Shown here: positions 1-13,667 of the stretch, in pieces
Numbering within the stretch: position 1 is the stretch's first letter
Layout of the letters: every line of letters begins with the position of its first letter
Assembly (NCBI RefSeq): GCF_000002995.4
Contig: NW_025062477.1
Span: 7,350,649 to 7,414,648, forward strand
Direction of reading: 5' to 3'
Source: Brugia malayi
Lineage: Eukaryota; Nematoda; Chromadorea; Rhabditida; Onchocercidae
Length of the DNA: 64,000 nucleotides
The notes under the pieces: generated by a model
Told to the model about the DNA's origin: nothing
The model's input: only the letters and a program-made list of their open reading frames with translations
Databases searched by the model: none
Position numbers and translations under genes: made by a program

Positions 1-1168
1 TTGAGTTTTCCAATTCTTCACTCTTTTGTAATTATTACTTCTAAACATTGTCCACTAGAAAATAAATTTTTCAACAGTTCTGATTTCAAATATTTTTTGT
101 AGTCTTTGCGAAAACTTTGTGAAGTCACTTTCAGCCTATTAAGAAATCAATAATTATATTTGAACGAACTTCGGAAATTTCTCATCAATTCTGTAGAAAA
201 TCATTTTGGTTATATCATTTGTCGATTTTATAATTTAATACATCCGCGTTTTGTTTTGTTTTGTTTTTGTAATCCTTGTTTGTTTAGTCAAAATAGTTTG
301 ATCTGCAGAATAATCGAAATCAATTTTCATTCTAGCCGCTGGTTTGCCAGCTTATATGCGAAGGTTTCTTCAGAGCCAAAGAATAATTTTCTCTTACAAA
401 ACTTACTGCGATTTTGCTACTTTTAGTCCATTCATTTTACTTATTCTCTGTAATATTCATCTTTCGAATTTGTTATTTTTAGGGTATTGTTGTTATATTC
501 TGTGGATAAATAGTCATAATAAATTGCCTCAACCCTTCCTTCTGTCCTTTATTTTTATCGGCAAGTGATGCTTGATTATCAATGGATTGTCACTAATTTT
601 GGTAATTTTTTTTTTTTTTTTGATCTTCTTGATCAATATTACGATAATCATTGCTTCGGATTTTTCAGTAAAATATACTTATTTTTTTCTGTTTAGAAAT
701 ATTTAGATTATGATTTATAACCTTCCTTGAAATATAATTTCCATTCAGATCAGTTTGTTTTTTCATATATAAATCTTTTAAAAAACATTTTTCTTTTCAC
801 CCTTTCCACTGAACAGTGGGTAGGTCCCTACATATTGAAAATTACGGCATCTTGGCGATATACCTGGACTTCTTATTTGCAGTTTTTTTGATTGCTTAAA
901 TTTCCTGCAAGACAAAAATAGACGACTACCTAATTTTTAAACATGCTATTTGTTTTAAACTAAAACTAGTAACAATTTAACAAAACACTACCATCGCTCT
1001 AAGTAGCTTGAAAGCATATTTTTCATTCGATGTGGTATTCAATACAACTTTAAAACTCGAACTAAAATAGTTTTATTTTTAGTGATGTAATTAAATACAA
1101 TATTCCTCCAGTACCATTTTTTAAATCCAAAATTATTTAAATTTCCATTTCTAAGCGGAAAATAAAAC
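1..1168. other. No gene recognised; possible intron or 3' flank of the CSB remnant
   Basis: AT-rich sequence with T-runs, for example around 608-622. The CSB-like reading frame ends at a good donor at 1168, so this could be the start of a long intron, but I looked on the minus strand for the next conserved CSB segments (the DEAH-box motif II and the following block) and did not find them here. Small open frames at 160-568 on the plus strand show no family features. Confidence 0.5.
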
Positions 1169-2459
1169 CTTCGTGATACAACCATTTTCCGAATTAATTG
1201 CGCACTTTGACCGTAGAAAGAACCATTACTGTGTAAAATTGCAACACGACAAAGTGGGAACCATGTGCGGAATTCTTTCAATCACTGCCTTATTAGTGTT
1301 GTTGGACATATAATTAGCACTGGACCAAGGCCAGAAAAGCTATAAATAAATAATTTGATAAAGATTCAGGAAAAAAAAAAAAAAAAACTACAAATACTTC
1401 CTTAACAAACTACAGATATTAAGGAACCATAATATATAATAGTTTGATGATACCTGAATCCTCTATCCTCCAAACATGAAAATGCTAGTCCCCTTAGGAA
1501 TGAAATCACTTGAATTGTTTTTCCAAGACCCATCTCATTAGCTAAAATGCCACCAACACATTGATTATGCAATTCATTCAACCACCTTACACCAGTTTTA
1601 TGATACCTGTAATGATTCAAAACAATGTTGCTCTTATTCAAAACTTGAACTACTTCGAACAACCTACTGCTTTATTCTGATTATGCACCCTACCAACTCC
1701 TTCATAACTTTGCTTTATGTTTGTCTATTCAAAACTAGCAAATAATAGTAAGGATAAATCCGACAAACTTAATTACTGCGTGATGGAACTTTGGCACTTG
1801 ACATAGGAAAACCAACAATCTCTAAAGTATATTTTAATTTTAGTAGATTCTCTTACTCTATTTTAAGCATTCATATGAATGACCAGTATACAAATAACCT
1901 CGTTTCCAAATTTCATGCTAAACAAAATTCTAGTCTAGCTAGAATTAATGCAGTATTTCATATTTGAACATTACCAATATTACACATCCGCTATGTTATC
2001 TACAAAATCTCCTGAAAATAGATTAAACTAATGATTTCTCCTTTTATAAATTACTTACAAGAAAAACGAACTTGTAGAGCTTTTCCCAACAATCCTTAAG
2101 TATTTTTATGCCATTTTTCAATTCGTGAAAATCACTATCCTTTGATTGATTTCCCCCATTTTCAATTTTTGAAAGTTCCAGTCGAGCAAGATGGGTCCTG
2201 AACATAAAAATAGGAAAACTGTATTTATTTAAATAAAACCTATTAGATTCTAAAATATCTGGTCACAGAAATTCTTTGAGAATAAGAAACTCAGACATCA
2301 AGTGTCAATTAGTTATTGATTCGTTTTGTACCGTATTCTTTTCCTAAAGTAATCATCGTCAGCATCACCTCGTTCTTTCCTGTCAATTTTTTTCGTCTTT
2401 ACTACTTTTCGTGAACGTTTGTTTTTTATTACGGGTTCTATTTCAGACGACGTATTTCC

Positions 2460-2751
2460 ATTCGCTCACTTATTTCATTTCAAAGGGACTTGTTTAATTT
2501 AGTACATTCATCTACTGCTGCAAATATTAAGAAAAATCTTTCCAAAGACAGAAAAAATAGAATACGAAAATTTTACTTTAAAGTAATTTCTCTTAAAATT
2601 TATTGTAATCAATGTATAACAAAGAAAATTTTTTTCATATTTTGGCGCTCATATAATTATATATCATATGAAGATAATTATATAATTATATATCATATGA
2701 AGATAATTATATATATATATATATATATATCATATGAAGTTAAGCGAATCA
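2460..2751. mobile_element. MITE-like element, copy 1 (with expanded AT tandem repeat)
   Basis: The sequence from ATTCGCTCACTTATTTC to AAGTTAAGCGAATCA is repeated at 3103-3328 with almost no differences. Its ends form a short inverted repeat (ATTCGCT at the left, AGCGAAT at the right). This copy is longer because a segment containing ATATCATATGAAGATAATTAT is multiplied and followed by an (AT)n run near 2708-2731. There is no coding capacity. I could not identify a clean target-site duplication. It sits in the intron before the third CSB exon and abuts that exon. Confidence 0.6.
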
Positions 2752-3102
2752 TAAAAAAATAAGATTTAGAAACGAACTATACCTTTCGCTTCTTACCCAC
2801 TTTCAGTTCTTCCACCAGAGTTTCTGAAGTATCTCTTTGTGATTTATCAAGCACTTCAAAAGGAGTCATATCACCATTTTCTACAAGTGTAGATTGTGAA
2901 TTTTTAACTATAAAATTCTGTAATCCTTCTGCATTTGCATTCTGTGACACTCCAGTTTCCAAGGCAGCAACATTTTCAGTAAATGTCTTTTCAACCTAGA
3001 AATCAAGAGCAAAAATACACATTATTATAAAAGGAAATAGCACAGGATAAGCAAAGTCTCGTATTAATTTATATGAATAGAAACAATAATGTTATCAGCT
3101 TA

Positions 3103-3328
3103 ATTCGCTCACTTATTTCATTTCAAAGGGACTTGTTTAATTTAGTACATTCATCTACTGCTGCAAATATTAAGAAAAATCTTTCCAAAGACAGAAAAAA
3201 TAGAATACGAAAATTTTACTTTAAAGTAATTTCTCTTAAAATTTATTGTAATCAATGTATAACAAAGAAAATTTTTTTCATATTTTGGCGCTCATATAAT
3301 TATATATCATATGAAGTTAAGCGAATCA
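3103..3328. mobile_element. MITE-like element, copy 2
   Basis: Near-identical second copy of the element at 2460-2751, in the same orientation, inside the first intron of the CSB remnant. Its ends are ATTCGCT and AGCGAAT, an inverted repeat of at least 7 bases with weaker matching further in. It lacks the expanded AT tandem repeat of copy 1. A non-autonomous DNA transposon is the simplest reading; a local duplication created during the CSB rearrangement is the alternative. Confidence 0.6.
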
Positions 3329-3545
3329 GAAATTACTCAAAGAGAAAAATTGCCTGTTGCAGTAGGCCTTGTTCAAGCTTAGCAGCACTGTATACAGCAA
3401 CATTACTGCTATCAAGTGTCGCAAGATCATTCACATTTTTCCTGTCCTCCCCAATTTCTTCACGATTAAAACTAAAAGTTGTTCGTCGATAGCAATCCCG
3501 TTCATTTTTTCTATTATAATCTTTTTCCTGTTTACTGAGGTCCAT

Positions 3546-4127
3546 TCGAAAGAACAAAACATCAAATTGATCGTCACACACTTCTTAAAAATGCAATACC
3601 TATATTGCACAGAAAAAATTTCTTGCAATTATAGATGTAACAATTATGATAAGATAAAAGCTTAATGGAATTATCACCGTCACATATATCACAGATTAAA
3701 AATAAAGCGCACAGTGATGCATTGGTAATATATTCAACAGAATCACTTTACTTTTTTTTCTTAAAGCAACCAGTTATCATCATTCATCTTATTGACCACT
3801 GATAATTCAACAACACTTAGTCATACAATCATATCTATTAATTTCAATAATTCGTTTCGTTTTTTATTACATTTCAATTGTGCTTAAATACAGAGAGAAT
3901 AATACGTATATTCCAGATGAAATAAATGTGAAACTTAATCCTAATACTGAGATTGAGTTTTGACTCGTTTCTAAAGCCTATACTAGTTATTTTTTAATTC
4001 AAACATTTAATAGCTAATTATCAGTACAACATAGCCGAGTCCCAATACTACAGCAGCCCAGTCACCAAGCTAACCGTACTAGGTTCATTTCGAAGAAAAT
4101 GATAACTGATATGAATTAACAGTTATC
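3546..4127. other. Spacer between the two CSB fragments
   Basis: No gene recognised. AT-rich, with T-runs near 3750. It separates the stop of the C-terminal CSB fragment (about 4128, minus strand) from the start codon of the N-terminal fragment (3545, minus strand). Confidence 0.5.
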
Positions 4128-6127
<2,000 letters not shown>

Positions 6128-6153
6128 AATTACCCGATAATTTCAGTACGAGT

Positions 6154-7937
6154 ATGGAGCAGTTGAAGATGCGATTTAAAAAATTAACTGTGCTTACTCC
6201 AAGAGACAAACAAACTGGTCTGTCATTTGCTTTATTTTTTTCCACTTTGTCTGACACTTACATTCTTTTGAATCTATGAACTTCTTTCTATGTTATCTAT
6301 TATTAAACATCATTAATGTTTCACATATAACTGTGGGATTGTGTATGCTTAATGATATGAAGTAAACCAGCTGAATGAAGTCTATAAAAGACTATGAAGT
6401 TGAATATTTTTGATCAGAAAACGACACACAACATGGTTGATTTATATGTCGTTTTCTGGTAGGATTATTGTAAGTTTAGACCTGAGAGACTAAACTCATG
6501 GAAGTGTAATTTTTCACTTTAAAATTCCAGTAAAAGTTTTTATTAAAACTGAAATCCATAAAATTTTGTGTTAGTCATATTATATACATAATTGCACATT
6601 TTTTGTCAGTAATATTTTTAGAATTAGATGTCAAAGAGGAAATATATGATGCCGTTATCATTGTTACATTTGGTCCCGCACTTGAGCGCTTACTTCGGTC
6701 TGCTTTTTTATTAGCGAGGCCTAATTCTGCAGTGAGAGTAATTGTGCGAGGTAAGTCTAATATTATAAAGTGCTCGCGGTTCAGTAGCTTTATTACATTT
6801 ATTTTGTGTAATTCTTCGCCAAATATTCTTAACTTGGATACTTTCAGATGTTGATGAAGCAAAAGTTTTACGGGAGGTTAAGCTAGCTGGATTTCTGCGT
6901 GTCATGAAAGTTAATAATAACGCATGGAAAGCGTATGATTGTGAAAAGGTTTTCTTTAGACTTACTTAAAATAGAATTTAGCTCATCATAAAGCTCCGTT
7001 TTTCAAAAAGAATTTTTGCCAGGCAATTTAATCTCTTCTTATTTGTTGTTGGTGCTTTATGTCCTGGAATCCTTTCACACTGTTGTGGCAATTCTTTGAG
7101 CTGTTTTCTCATATTGCAAGAAGTGTTAGACCATGTCGCATGTTATCATGTTTTCAAATATGCAATTCATTATGATGTGATAACTGAATGATATGTCGTT
7201 TCCATTTAGCACTTTTTTACACTTTACATCTAATTGATTTTAATCTAATGGTATTGGTATTTTGCAGCCAAATGTCAGTGTGGGTGCCACAGTACCTTTA
7301 AAATTACCGCATTTAAATAAAAAATCAAATGTCTGGAACATAAAGGTGATGGATGATGACTTGATTGATGAGGACACGCTGTTAAAAGATGAAGATTATG
7401 TCAAGCCTATAAAAGGTAGAATATGGGGTATGCCTCGGTATCATCCTTCCATCATTTTCTCCCTTTAAATACTTCTAATTAGTAGTTAATTTCTTGGTAT
7501 TTTCTAATGAAATAAGATTTTTAGAAAGTCACGAAGAAAAGCTGAACTTTTGCGGTGAACTGAAGAAAAGAAGACCATGTAAAAATTGTACTTGTGGCTT
7601 GGCTGAGATAGTGGAATCTGAAAAAGTCGTTGCACAACTGAAACCTGGCAAATCATCATGTGGAAATGTCAGTTTTTAATTATTTATATATGGTAGCTTA
7701 TCTATAATAACTTCTCTTTCGTAAAATTTATGTTAGCTAGTTTTATTTTAATGAAATTACAGTTATCCTAAAGATAACTAGTTTTAAAAGATTACAATAA
7801 GTTAAATTTTTATGCTTTACTTTTAGTGTGGTCTTGGTGACGCGTTTCGCTGTTCAGCTTGCCCGTATTGGGGCTTACCTCCCTTTAAACCTGGCGAAGA
7901 AGGCAGAATTAAGTTGGAAACAGTGAATGACCTTTGA
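6154..7937 (+). CDS. CIAPIN1: Anamorsin / CIAPIN1 (Dre2), cytosolic Fe-S assembly
   Basis: Anamorsin carries electrons with its diflavin reductase partner in the cytosolic iron-sulfur assembly pathway. Exons 6154-6217, 6622-6750, 6848-6948, 7268-7415, 7525-7667 and 7827-7937 join in frame to 231 residues. The two metal-binding motifs near the C-terminus are intact: CX8CX2CXC ([18 protein letters not shown]) and twin CX2C ([19 protein letters not shown]). The Lys-Pro-Asn junction preceding the linker ([10 protein letters not shown]) matches the family. The N-terminal methyltransferase-like domain is much shorter than in human anamorsin. The ATG at 6154 is the first in frame; an acceptor at 6127 (TTTCAG) would allow an upstream first exon adding residues ELPDNFSTS, so the start is uncertain. 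The family call is very secure. Confidence 0.92.
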
Positions 7938-8388
7938 CTGTTGTTCTATAGTGTTCTTAGGATAGTTTTCATGCAATATGATTGCTGAATTGTGCACTGT
8001 TTGTTACAGTTTTGCATCTAAATGGTAAAACTATGTAAGTTGTTGAGAGTTTCACATTTCCAACTTGTGCAGTTGAATTTTAGTGGAACTATTATTGCGT
8101 TACATAAATTAAAAATGTGAAACTTTCAACATCTTCGTAAATACACTATCACCAGATGTTATAGTTTTCCGTTTTAGACTTCTGAGACTTTTCTAGAATA
8201 GTCAAATCAACTGTACAGTTTTGATTGTAGACCAACATCTTTAATTTAAGATATTGGTTGAGTTCTCGAAACTAGCTGATGTAGTTAATAGCATGAGTTT
8301 TCTTAAATTTCTTATCTGTGAGGAAAAAAAGTTGAAGTTACTTGTTCAAATTTTATTTTCTACTTTTTCATAAATTTGATTTCGGAAC
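7938..8388. other. Intergenic spacer with an imperfect inverted repeat
   Basis: No gene recognised. It holds imperfect inverted-repeat arms GTTGAGAGTTTCACATTT (about 8040-8057) and AAATGTGAAACTTTCAAC (about 8113-8130), one mismatch in 18, which could form a hairpin with a loop of about 55 bases. It lies just downstream of the CIAPIN1 stop. Confidence 0.5.
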
Positions 8389-10145
8389 ATGACTTCGGCA
8401 CAACTTATCTCAGATATTTCGCAGTACTGTAGCTTAATACCTGGAACCAAAGTATATGGCTCGTATCTATTGTAACTGTTAAGATAAAGAAAATATCCTC
8501 ATCACTAGTTGGTAGGTCGATAACATTTCTGTATTTTATAGAAATTATCATTATTGTGAACCTATGGCTTTGTCACTGGCATGGTGTGGTTTCAGTGTAT
8601 GTCTTGCTATTAATAAATTTTCATGTAAATTTGCTACTTCTATGTGGTTTTGTTCTCTGGAATATATTTTTTTTTTTAATGTTTCTATGAATAATTGGTA
8701 TTATCTTTTCAATAATTAGAAGTAAAATTCTTTCCGACTTTGTTTCTTAGCATGACTGCTTGCAATTTTTGATTCTCCAGAAAATAAATAGTTCTAGCCA
8801 AAAGTATGGCAGCTTCCAAGGGGAAGAGATGCTAGGAAAGTTCATTTCATTATATACCGTTAGATTTGTATTTTATATTTATCATTTTTCTTGTTTTACG
8901 AAAAGTGGAATTCCAGTCCTCACTGATCGCAGGATACTGTTTTCTACTGCATTCATTGCACATTCGATTTAATTTATTACTTACATATTTATTTATCATA
9001 AGTTTATCGAAATAGTATGTTGATTTTTTAGTTTTTAGGAAATGTCCATTGCTGACTTTCTTAAGGATTTACCATCACGCGACAAAGCCAATTTTTCTTC
9101 TTTCTTGAAACAAGTAACTAAATTTTTGTCGATTAACAGGTAGGGAGCAAACTTAAAGATGAAATAATTTATATACGTTAAAGATGAGATAATTTAAATA
9201 TTATATGCATAATATGGTTTGAAATCCACTAAGGCACCACAGAATGATCGTGGTGTTAGGCAATGGTGTGGAGATCGCTTTCGGTCCTTCAACCTGTTTC
9301 TGTGACTTATTGCAACTATGGAACTGTCCATCTTTTAGGAATCAGGAAGATCCTTTCCTTTGATCTATCAGATAACTGAATTTTTTGATTTTGAATTTTA
9401 GTGTTCATAAAGCTGTATGCCAAGCTTTTGAGAAGTTGATGTTAAAAGAAAAGTTTTAGAAGTAAGAATAGGTTTTTTGTGCTCGGGATTTCTTTCCTCT
9501 TTTTTAGAATGGAAAGCCGGTAGTGGTTCGTATATCTAAACAAACAGATGATGAAAAACGGATAATATTTGATATGAAACCGCTTTTGTTAAGGTATTTA
9601 CAGTCAAACTGGGGAAATAATCCAACCTGTTCAACATCGGTAAAGTTCACATATTTCGACGCTTTAATATTTGATCAGCAAAAAATTAAGGCGAATGATG
9701 AGAGCTCTTCTGTTGTTGTATTATGGACGTTATACCAAAGTTATCTATGAGAAGCGCTAAAAGGTTATATGCATGCCCATTATTTTCAGTGATACACAAA
9801 AACTATCTCCCGTTTAGTTTACCGTATAGTACATTTTAAAACAATGCAATCTTTTTTTGTAATCGTAGTGCCAAACAATTGTTAAGAGAAAAATTGCTAC
9901 CGAGATTTAGTAATTAAAATTTTAATTTGAAAATTTCTTCTCTTCGCTGTATCCTTGTGATGCGCGATCCAGTCTTCAAATTATAGTTACTATAAAATAA
10001 GCTAGTTATATCTGAACAAAATGTTTTTCAGAGTAATCGATCAGCACGTTCAGAACGGAAGCGTGCATCTGATGTAAGTAGCAACACAATCGATGAAAGT
10101 GAAAGTAGCAGTGGGGCACGTGTTAAAACGAGGCGAAGAGAATGA
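8389..10145 (+). CDS. Unrecognised protein with Arg/Lys/Ser-rich C-terminus
   Basis: I do not recognise the family. A model with exons 8389-8451, 9039-9139, 9402-9414, 9508-9639 and 10032-10145 keeps frame and gives about 140 residues. Parts that look firmly coding are EMSIADFLKDLPSRDKANF in the second exon, the stretch from NGKPVVVRISKQ to LLRYLQSNWGNN in the fourth, and a basic, serine-rich tail ending VKTRRRE before the TGA. The tail could be a nuclear localisation signal. The 13-base third exon is unsatisfying: the open frame there continues (VCQAFEKLMLKEK) but no donor in the right phase was found beyond it, so this junction may be wrong. It starts 450 bases downstream of CIAPIN1 on the same strand, so a shared operon is possible but not shown. 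Confidence 0.5.
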
Positions 10146-11507
10146 TTCTTACGGTCTGTACTGTTTCGAAGACCTACTGCATAAATTCCGAAAATGTTTA
10201 TCGTATTTAATCTCTTCCACTATCCGTATTGATCTGGTGTTTCCATTTTCAAGTTGTTCGATCGTATTTCGGTTTTAGTTGTTGTTCGTTGCTTGAACCT
10301 AACTTCAAATACTTTTTCAACTTTCAAGTGAAACTATATCTCACGGTGGCTCTTTTTCAGTCTTTGGTTGAATTAGTTATACTGTAATAGTAATGAGAGG
10401 AGGATATATATATACTTTTTAAGTCTTTTAGGAACAGCAAACATTCGTGATTAATTTATTGTTGAAATCTTCTTTAAATAAGGTTCATTTTTTTTTTTTT
10501 TTTTTATTTCTTCTTCACTTCGGTGTTATCAGAAATGTGCGTTTTGATGTATCATTTTATTTGAATATTGAAACGAATCATGTGAACAAATAAACGATTG
10601 TCCATTAGTTGTTCTGTATAAAATACAATTTAATGAGAAAAGGAATGTCAGCTTTTCGTTCTGCTCTGTTAACACTCTGAAATTTGTATTTTTGTCATGA
10701 CTAAATCAGTATGTTCACAGCTATTTTACAGAAACATTTCGGTAGATTTGTTTTAAATTGGCATTAAATTATATTGAGAAGTAAAAAATTGCTCTTTTGC
10801 TTCAAAACCTAAAAACAATATGTTGTGAATCGTAAATTATCAAATAGTTGGAAGTAGTACAATTACAGTTCAAGTAATGATGAATCATTAGCATCGATCT
10901 GGAAAACTATGAACCTTCAGTTATTAGCGATTTCGATATATCGGTCTGGAATTCCGGGATTGTAAATTCTATGCATTCAGAGTTTTGTTCTGTCGAATTT
11001 CTTGAAATTTTATTATCAAATTTAACATTGAAACAAAGGGGAGAGATAATGATATCATGAGTGTTTTCATGTCAAAGTGACTCAGTGAATGTGTTGATAA
11101 CCAGTCATGTCCTGACATTGTTATTACGTCTTACGTTTTTTCGTCTTCCTTTAAAGACGTGTAAAAATCGCTACTTCATTTCATCAAAATGTTGTCATCT
11201 GGTGGCATTAGCCAAGTCTGAAGTATAACTTTCATTTCATTACCGAAATCTGCTCATCAGCTACTGATGTTCTACGGCTAACAAAATTTTTTTCTAATTA
11301 ATGCTAGTTCCCTCTTTCCTGGACATGTAAAATTCTTAATTATAATCCATGGCGTTTTCTTTAAAAAAATATTAATCAACATTGAATGATCATTCTATCA
11401 GTATGATGCAATCCCAACAGACTAGAGCCAAAAAAAATTGTTAAATTCTTTCACTATTCCAATAATTATTCACATTTTCTTTATCTAAATAAATGCTAGA
11501 AAGTTCT
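10146..11507. other. Intergenic, no gene recognised
   Basis: AT-rich region between the plus-strand gene ending at 10145 and a probable minus-strand gene to the right. A T-run lies near 10489-10505. No coding signal or structured repeat was recognised. Confidence 0.5.
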
Positions 11508-13667
11508 AGGAAGTGTTAGCTACCTCTATTTGATTATAAATTTGGTGAGTGACATGGACAAGCTTCTCGTGTAATTCTTCCCAATTTTATTTGGATGAAA
11601 GGAAAAGTGAATAATTCATGGGATGAAGAAAACACTGAAAAATTTTAGTACTTTATAATCTCATATTTAAGATGGACAGTGATTAATGACAATGATAATA
11701 AAAATAATAAATACCTTGTTCGCTGTAAAGAGGTATGTTTTGTTATTCGATGAGATGCAATGAATTCACATGAGGAATTATTGAGAATTTTTTGAATACT
11801 TGCCTTATCTCTTGATGACGTTAGTGGCGTTTTCGGCGTTAATATTAGATTTCGAGTAATTGGTGTTGAACTGAAATATAATAATTAATAGAAATAATAA
11901 ATGATAGCATTAGTTGTATTTAAATCGCACAAAATTTGAAGCAGGATTATAAGAATCGTCTGTACAAATGGAATTAGTTTGTTCAATAATTTTCATTTTG
12001 AAATTTTTAAACATAGAAGAAAACATCTTCGCTAATTTCATTATCTCTAAACGCATCAATGCTTGCGTGACGTACGTGATTTGATATGACGATTGGTTTC
12101 TACTTGTATCTCTTGTCGTTCTCTCTCCTTCTACTACAATTATTGATGAGATTGTTGGAGCATCTCGATGTATTATTGAAGAGCATGAACTTTGCAGTTG
12201 CATATTTGAATTGACAGCGGTTTCATCATTCTATAAGCATTATATAGTTCAGTCATTAGGTGGTAAAAAATTAAGATCGAAATAGAAATCATAATTATCG
12301 TGAAGTAGTTTTAATGATTTTAAGAATCTAACTTCTCGAAAAATCTTAACTATGCTACCTCATATCGCAGTGTACACTTGAGGATAAATATTATGATCCG
12401 ATTAAGTATTGAACTTAGTCTCACTTTTAGAAGTTCCATGTTAAGGCTCCAAAACTTTAGCAATCTAAAATTACAATTTTTCATAACAAATAGAAAGTAA
12501 CACTTACAATCTTAGGTCGAGTGTCTTTTAGAATCGTATTTCCAAATTCGTTTATACCTGAAACTAGCTTATCTTTTACTTAATGGAGATGAAAGTGATT
12601 CTCATGATGCTGAAACAAAGGGTGGCGTTTATTTCACATACATTCAATTTTCATCATACTGACTACTTCGACGTTCACTTGGTTCGCGTAACTTAGTGAT
12701 TGAAAACGTAATCGTCATTCGCTTAATTTCACTTCTTATTCTTTGAAAGCTTCATCACTATTATTATTTTCTGCGAAACCTTAGATCATTTCATCTTAAA
12801 TTCATTTGAAAAACTTATTTGCTATGACAAATAAATCGAAGTTTCGTTTTCGAAAAAAATGGTATTATTTCTAATCCATTACTTTTGAAAAGAATGTTCT
12901 AATATAATATTACATGTTGATGGGTAATGTTCTTAAGCTTGTTTCCTTATCATTAGATTTTTTGAAAATTTGATCCAAAAAAAGTTTGAAATGCAAAGAA
13001 TATTGTCATATCAAGTCACAGGTTATTAAAACATTTGATTTCTGGATTTTATTTCTCGATGTCCATAGATTAAAGATAATTCTAATTCATTTTTAATTTA
13101 CAGCTCTAATTCAAACCCACCAGAAATTCCCAGTTCTGTTATTGAAAAAGTACGATTAGTATCAATTTGAGCATCACAATGTTTTACTCTGCTGATCGTT
13201 CTTTTATGATCCGCAGATTGAATATTGCTCACCGAACTTTTCTTTTTTTTGTCATCCCTTATCCAGATCTGACAGAATTCCGTATTTACTTTTTTCGCGA
13301 TCACTACAGCAAAATCATTAAAAGATGCAATTTTCCCGTCACAGTTTTCTCTAAATTTTGAAAAAAACAATCAAGCACACATGCATTTTTGAAATCCCTT
13401 ATTCGAATAAATAAATGTTGCAGTATGCAGAATGGAAGAAAGGATGTTAGCAGTATTCTACTATCCTCGAGATGAGAGGATGCCTAGAATTTGTCATATA
13501 AAGGATTGAAAAAAGTAAGCATTACTTGCTGATCAGGTGATACAATAACATTTTGTTGCTTCATTATTTGGGCTCGTCTGATGCTGCCAAAATAGATAGC
13601 TATGAAGAAGGAGAGTGCAGCAAATGGTATAAGGCCTAGCAATGATAATGTAAGTATGGCACTCCAC
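11508..13667 (-). CDS. Probable single-pass membrane protein, unrecognised, model incomplete
   Basis: The best-supported exon is 13667-13526 on the minus strand. It encodes a strong transmembrane segment, AILTLSLLGLIPFAALSFFI, followed by a basic stop-transfer (SIRRAQIMKQQ), so the downstream part is probably cytoplasmic. A second exon starts at 13350 after TTTAG (ENCDGKIASFNDFAVVIAKK); it can run to a stop at 13098, or splice at a GTAAAT donor after AKK. The latter would join in phase to an exon from about 12215 (NDETAVNSNMQLQ) and then to one from 11867 (TPITRNLILTPKTP). A last coding-like piece near 11575-11508 reads ELHEKLVHVTHQIYNQIE. No start codon was found, so the extracellular part is missing. 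The family is unknown and the connections are tentative. Confidence 0.35.

Larger units (their letters stand above)
1169..3545 (-). pseudogene. ERCC6: CSB/ERCC6-like SNF2 ATPase, N-terminal half (disrupted)
   Basis: The CSB (Cockayne syndrome B) protein is a SNF2-family ATPase of transcription-coupled repair. Minus-strand exons can be read at 3545-3354 (ATG, residues MDLSKQ), 2995-2783, about 2460-2332, 2197-2072, 1606-1454 and 1339-1169. The first junction reads LEQGLLQQ-VEKTF, like the N-terminal regulatory motif of CSB. Later exons give [12 protein letters not shown], then helicase motif I in [15 protein letters not shown], then LGPVLIICPTT and RVAILHSNGS, all CSB-like. The first intron needs a GC donor (CAG|GCAATT). 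Damage is visible: an in-frame TGA at 1284-1282 stands where CSB has Trp, the acceptor of the third exon cannot be matched in phase, and motifs II-IV are absent from the window. The C-terminal helicase part lies upstream instead of downstream. A sequencing or assembly error is the alternative. Family call is firm; pseudogene status is inference. Confidence 0.8.

Noticed and set aside
2490..2762. Open frames across the MITE-like element
   Set aside because: They change between the two copies because of the AT expansion and encode no transposase motif.
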